From Niabella drilacis (lineage in GTDB: Bacteria > Bacteroidota > Bacteroidia > Chitinophagales > Chitinophagaceae), in the NCBI RefSeq assembly GCF_900101395.1, contig NZ_FMZO01000016.1:1-64000 (forward strand): a DNA stretch of 64,000 nucleotides, given 5' to 3'. Made by a program: the position numbers and the translations under genes. The notes under the pieces were generated by a model, which saw only the letters and a list, made by a program, of their open reading frames with translations, was not told the DNA's origin and ran no database searches. Within the stretch, counting starts at the first letter, position 1. Every line of letters starts with the position of its first letter. Positions 62,258-64,000 of the stretch are shown piece after piece.

Positions 62258-62755
62258 ATGACAAGATTAGAAATTTTAAAGAAGGATTTTGAAAATGAAG
62301 TGTTAACCACCCGGAAATTCCTGAACATTGTTCCTGAAGACAAATGGGACTGGAAACCACACCCCAAAAGTATGAACCTGATGCAACTGACCACGCATAT
62401 TGCCGAACTGCCCGGTTGGCCGGCAATGGTGTTTGACACATCTGAACTGGACTTTGCGGCATTTCCCTACCAGCCTACCGTAGTAAAAGACCGTAAGGAA
62501 CTGCTTGAAATTTTTGAAAGGGAGGTTGAAAAAGCGGGTAAGTACCTGAACGATCCTGAAAATGAAAAAAAGCTGGATGATACCTGGACGCTCCGGGAAG
62601 GTGATACGGTATATGGTGTAAATCCCAAACTGGATGTAGTACGGATGAGCATTAACCAAACCGTGCACCATCGTGCGCAGCTGGGTGTATTCCTGCGCCT
62701 GCTGGATGTGCCCATTCCGGGCAGCTACGGCCCCAGTGCGGATGAATCTTTTTAA
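62258..62755 (+). CDS. DinB/YfiT-family four-helix protein
   Basis: A 165-residue DinB-superfamily protein, a metal-binding four-helix bundle usually acting as a thiol transferase or nuclease-like domain of uncertain substrate. Conserved histidines are His47 (TTHIAEL) and His137-His138 (INQTVHHRAQLGVFLRLL). The length and end (VPIPGSYGPSADE) are typical. It is followed by a strong hairpin. Confidence 0.88.
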   Translation: MTRLEILKKDFENEVLTTRKFLNIVPEDKWDWKPHPKSMNLMQLTTHIAELPGWPAMVFDTSELDFAAFPYQPTVVKDRKELLEIFEREVEKAGKYLNDPENEKKLDDTWTLREGDTVYGVNPKLDVVRMSINQTVHHRAQLGVFLRLLDVPIPGSYGPSADESF

Positions 62756-62765
62756 GGGTCTGGCT

Positions 62766-62807
62766 AATACCTGTTAGGTCTTAAAGGCCTAAGGCCTAAC
62801 AGGTATT
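62766..62807 (+). terminator. Strong hairpin after the DinB gene
   Basis: AATACCTGTTAGG (62766-62778) and its exact complement (62795-62807) form a 13-bp stem around a 16-base loop that is itself partly self-complementary. Little T run follows (AAAATTTTC), so it may be a bidirectional terminator or a dispersed palindromic repeat. Confidence 0.6.
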
Positions 62808-62964
62808 GCAAAATTTTCTTAATATTGTATATGCTTCCGCTTTGGCAAAAAGTAATTAAAAGTCCTACTTAGTACCCCGCATTCCTGCGGAGGTGCTGCC
62901 TGTTTTGGGTGTGCTTCCCCCTATAATATCATTCATTTTTATTATACATTCCCAAACACAGCGT

Positions 62965-64000
62965 ATGGCAACAACCATTATTGAACCGTTTCGTATTAAA
63001 TCGGTGGAGCCCCTGCGGTTTACCACGAAAGATCAACGCGCGGGTATTTTGGCGGAAGCCTTTTATAATCCGTTTATGATACGCGCAGATGACGTTTTGA
63101 TCGATCTGCTCACCGATAGCGGCACCTCAGCCATGAGCAGCCGGCAATGGGCCGCCATGATGGAGGGCGATGAGTCCTATGCCGGCAGTAAAAGCTTTTA
63201 CCGTTTTGAAGCCGCTGTAAAAAAGATCACGGGTATGAAAAATATTATACCCACCCACCAGGGAAGGGCTTCTGAGAAGATCCTGTTTACCATTACCGGC
63301 GGCCCGGGAAAATATTTTTTAAGCAATACCCTGTTTGATACTACCCGGGCCAATATTGAATTTTCGGGAGCAGAAGGGATCGACCTGCTGACGGAGGAGG
63401 CGCGGCATCCCGCCGCCATTGCGCCCTTTAAAGGCAATATAGACCTCGTTGCGCTGGAAGAAACCATAAGAGAAAAAGGTGCCGCTCGTATTGCCATGTG
63501 TATTATCACCATTACCAATAATTCCGGAGGGGGGCAGCCGGTAAGCATGGAAAATATCCGGGCTGCCGGCAGGATCTGCAAACAGTACGGGATCCTTTTT
63601 TTTATAGATGCCTGCCGGTTTGCAGAGAACTGCTACTTTATAAAACAGCGCGAAGAAGGGTATGCTGCAAAAACGGTCGGGGAAATAGCCGGCGAACTTT
63701 TTTCCTATGCTGATGGCTGTACCATGAGCGCTAAAAAGGATGCTTTTGCCAATATCGGTGGTTTTTTGGCATTGAATGACGATGATTTGACACGGGAATG
63801 CAGGAACCTGCTGGTGATCACAGAAGGATTTCCGACGTATGGCGGTTTGGCGGGGCGTGACCTGGAAGCGATTGCAGTGGGATTGGAGGAGATCATGGAT
63901 GAACATTATCTGCAGTACCGCATCCGCAGTATGGAGTATATTGGAGAGAAGCTGGAGGTGGAAGGGATTCCTTTTATAAAGCCGGTGGGCGGCCATGCCG
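62965..64000 (+). CDS. tnaA: Tryptophanase-family beta-eliminating lyase (truncated by window edge)
   Basis: At least 345 residues from ATG 62965, open at the right edge. It is a PLP enzyme of the tryptophanase / tyrosine phenol-lyase family, which splits tryptophan (or tyrosine) into indole (or phenol), pyruvate and ammonia. YNPFMIRADDVLIDLLTDSGT-like N-terminal motif, THQGRASEKILF, ITITNNSGGGQPVSM, FIDACRFAENCYFI and the PLP-lysine block MSAKKDAFANIGG match the family. Whether it prefers tryptophan or tyrosine cannot be decided from the visible part. A small hairpin (62877-62890) lies upstream. Confidence 0.87.
   Translation, partial: MATTIIEPFRIKSVEPLRFTTKDQRAGILAEAFYNPFMIRADDVLIDLLTDSGTSAMSSRQWAAMMEGDESYAGSKSFYRFEAAVKKITGMKNIIPTHQGRASEKILFTITGGPGKYFLSNTLFDTTRANIEFSGAEGIDLLTEEARHPAAIAPFKGNIDLVALEETIREKGAARIAMCIITITNNSGGGQPVSMENIRAAGRICKQYGILFFIDACRFAENCYFIKQREEGYAAKTVGEIAGELFSYADGCTMSAKKDAFANIGGFLALNDDDLTRECRNLLVITEGFPTYGGLAGRDLEAIAVGLEEIMDEHYLQYRIRSMEYIGEKLEVEGIPFIKPVGGHA

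Overview
The window is chromosomal DNA from a member of the Bacteroidota, most likely Chitinophagaceae. The evidence is two SusC/SusD outer-membrane pairs, DUF4998 and DUF5000 surface lipoproteins, a complete alternative complex III (Act) operon joined to a caa3/aa3 oxidase operon, several TTG starts, and promoter-like TTG-N19-TAnnTTTG sequences of the Bacteroidota type. No rRNA, tRNA, CRISPR array, intact insertion sequence or prophage was seen.

Layout. (1) 1-2730: the 3' end of an unknown gene with its terminator, a two-hairpin repeat, a secreted D-aminoacylase-type amidohydrolase (-), and a HigB/HigA toxin-antitoxin pair (+). (2) 2844-12471 (-): ECF sigma factor, FecR anti-sigma factor, STN-domain SusC, SusD and a Tat-exported phosphocholine-type phospholipase C, which reads as a surface-signalled phospholipid-uptake locus. 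(3) 12968-20141 (+): a second SusC/SusD with two surface lipoproteins and no enzyme, preceded by a LacI-type palindrome. (4) 20145-21695 (-): a carboxypeptidase-regulatory-domain protein and purN. (5) 22166-37043 (+): actABCDEF, coxB, coxA, ctaB, two subunit III genes and subunit IV, a respiratory chain from quinol to oxygen, closed by a terminator. (6) 37184-42387: a zincin-like membrane protein, hemJ (-), and a hybrid histidine kinase followed by two envelope proteins. (7) 42523-53399: hemH (-) diverging from hemA-hemC-hemD-hemE-(M1 peptidase)-hemF-(frameshifted four-helix gene)-hemB-hemN. With hemJ this covers heme synthesis from glutamyl-tRNA except hemL, next to the heme-rich respiratory operon that uses the product. 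(8) 53400-64000: a 161-bp MITE-like element, a membrane protein, a UMF1 transporter, a metallo-beta-lactamase-fold hydrolase, a DUF3108 protein, a flippase-like membrane protein, ruvC, a LytS/LytTR two-component pair, a small ferredoxin-like-fold protein, a DinB-family protein and a truncated tryptophanase.

The most unusual material is non-coding or only marginally coding. Families of degenerate short 'word' repeats fill operon gaps, and one such block sits in frame inside hemC. A MITE-like element may supply the hemN stop codon as its target duplication. Two neighbouring hairpins carry mutually complementary loops. Three genes have exact TAnnTTTG motifs touching their start codons, suggesting leaderless transcripts. 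At the protein level, His-rich ends and shared Ala/Thr/Lys-rich tails recur in subunits of the predicted respiratory supercomplex.
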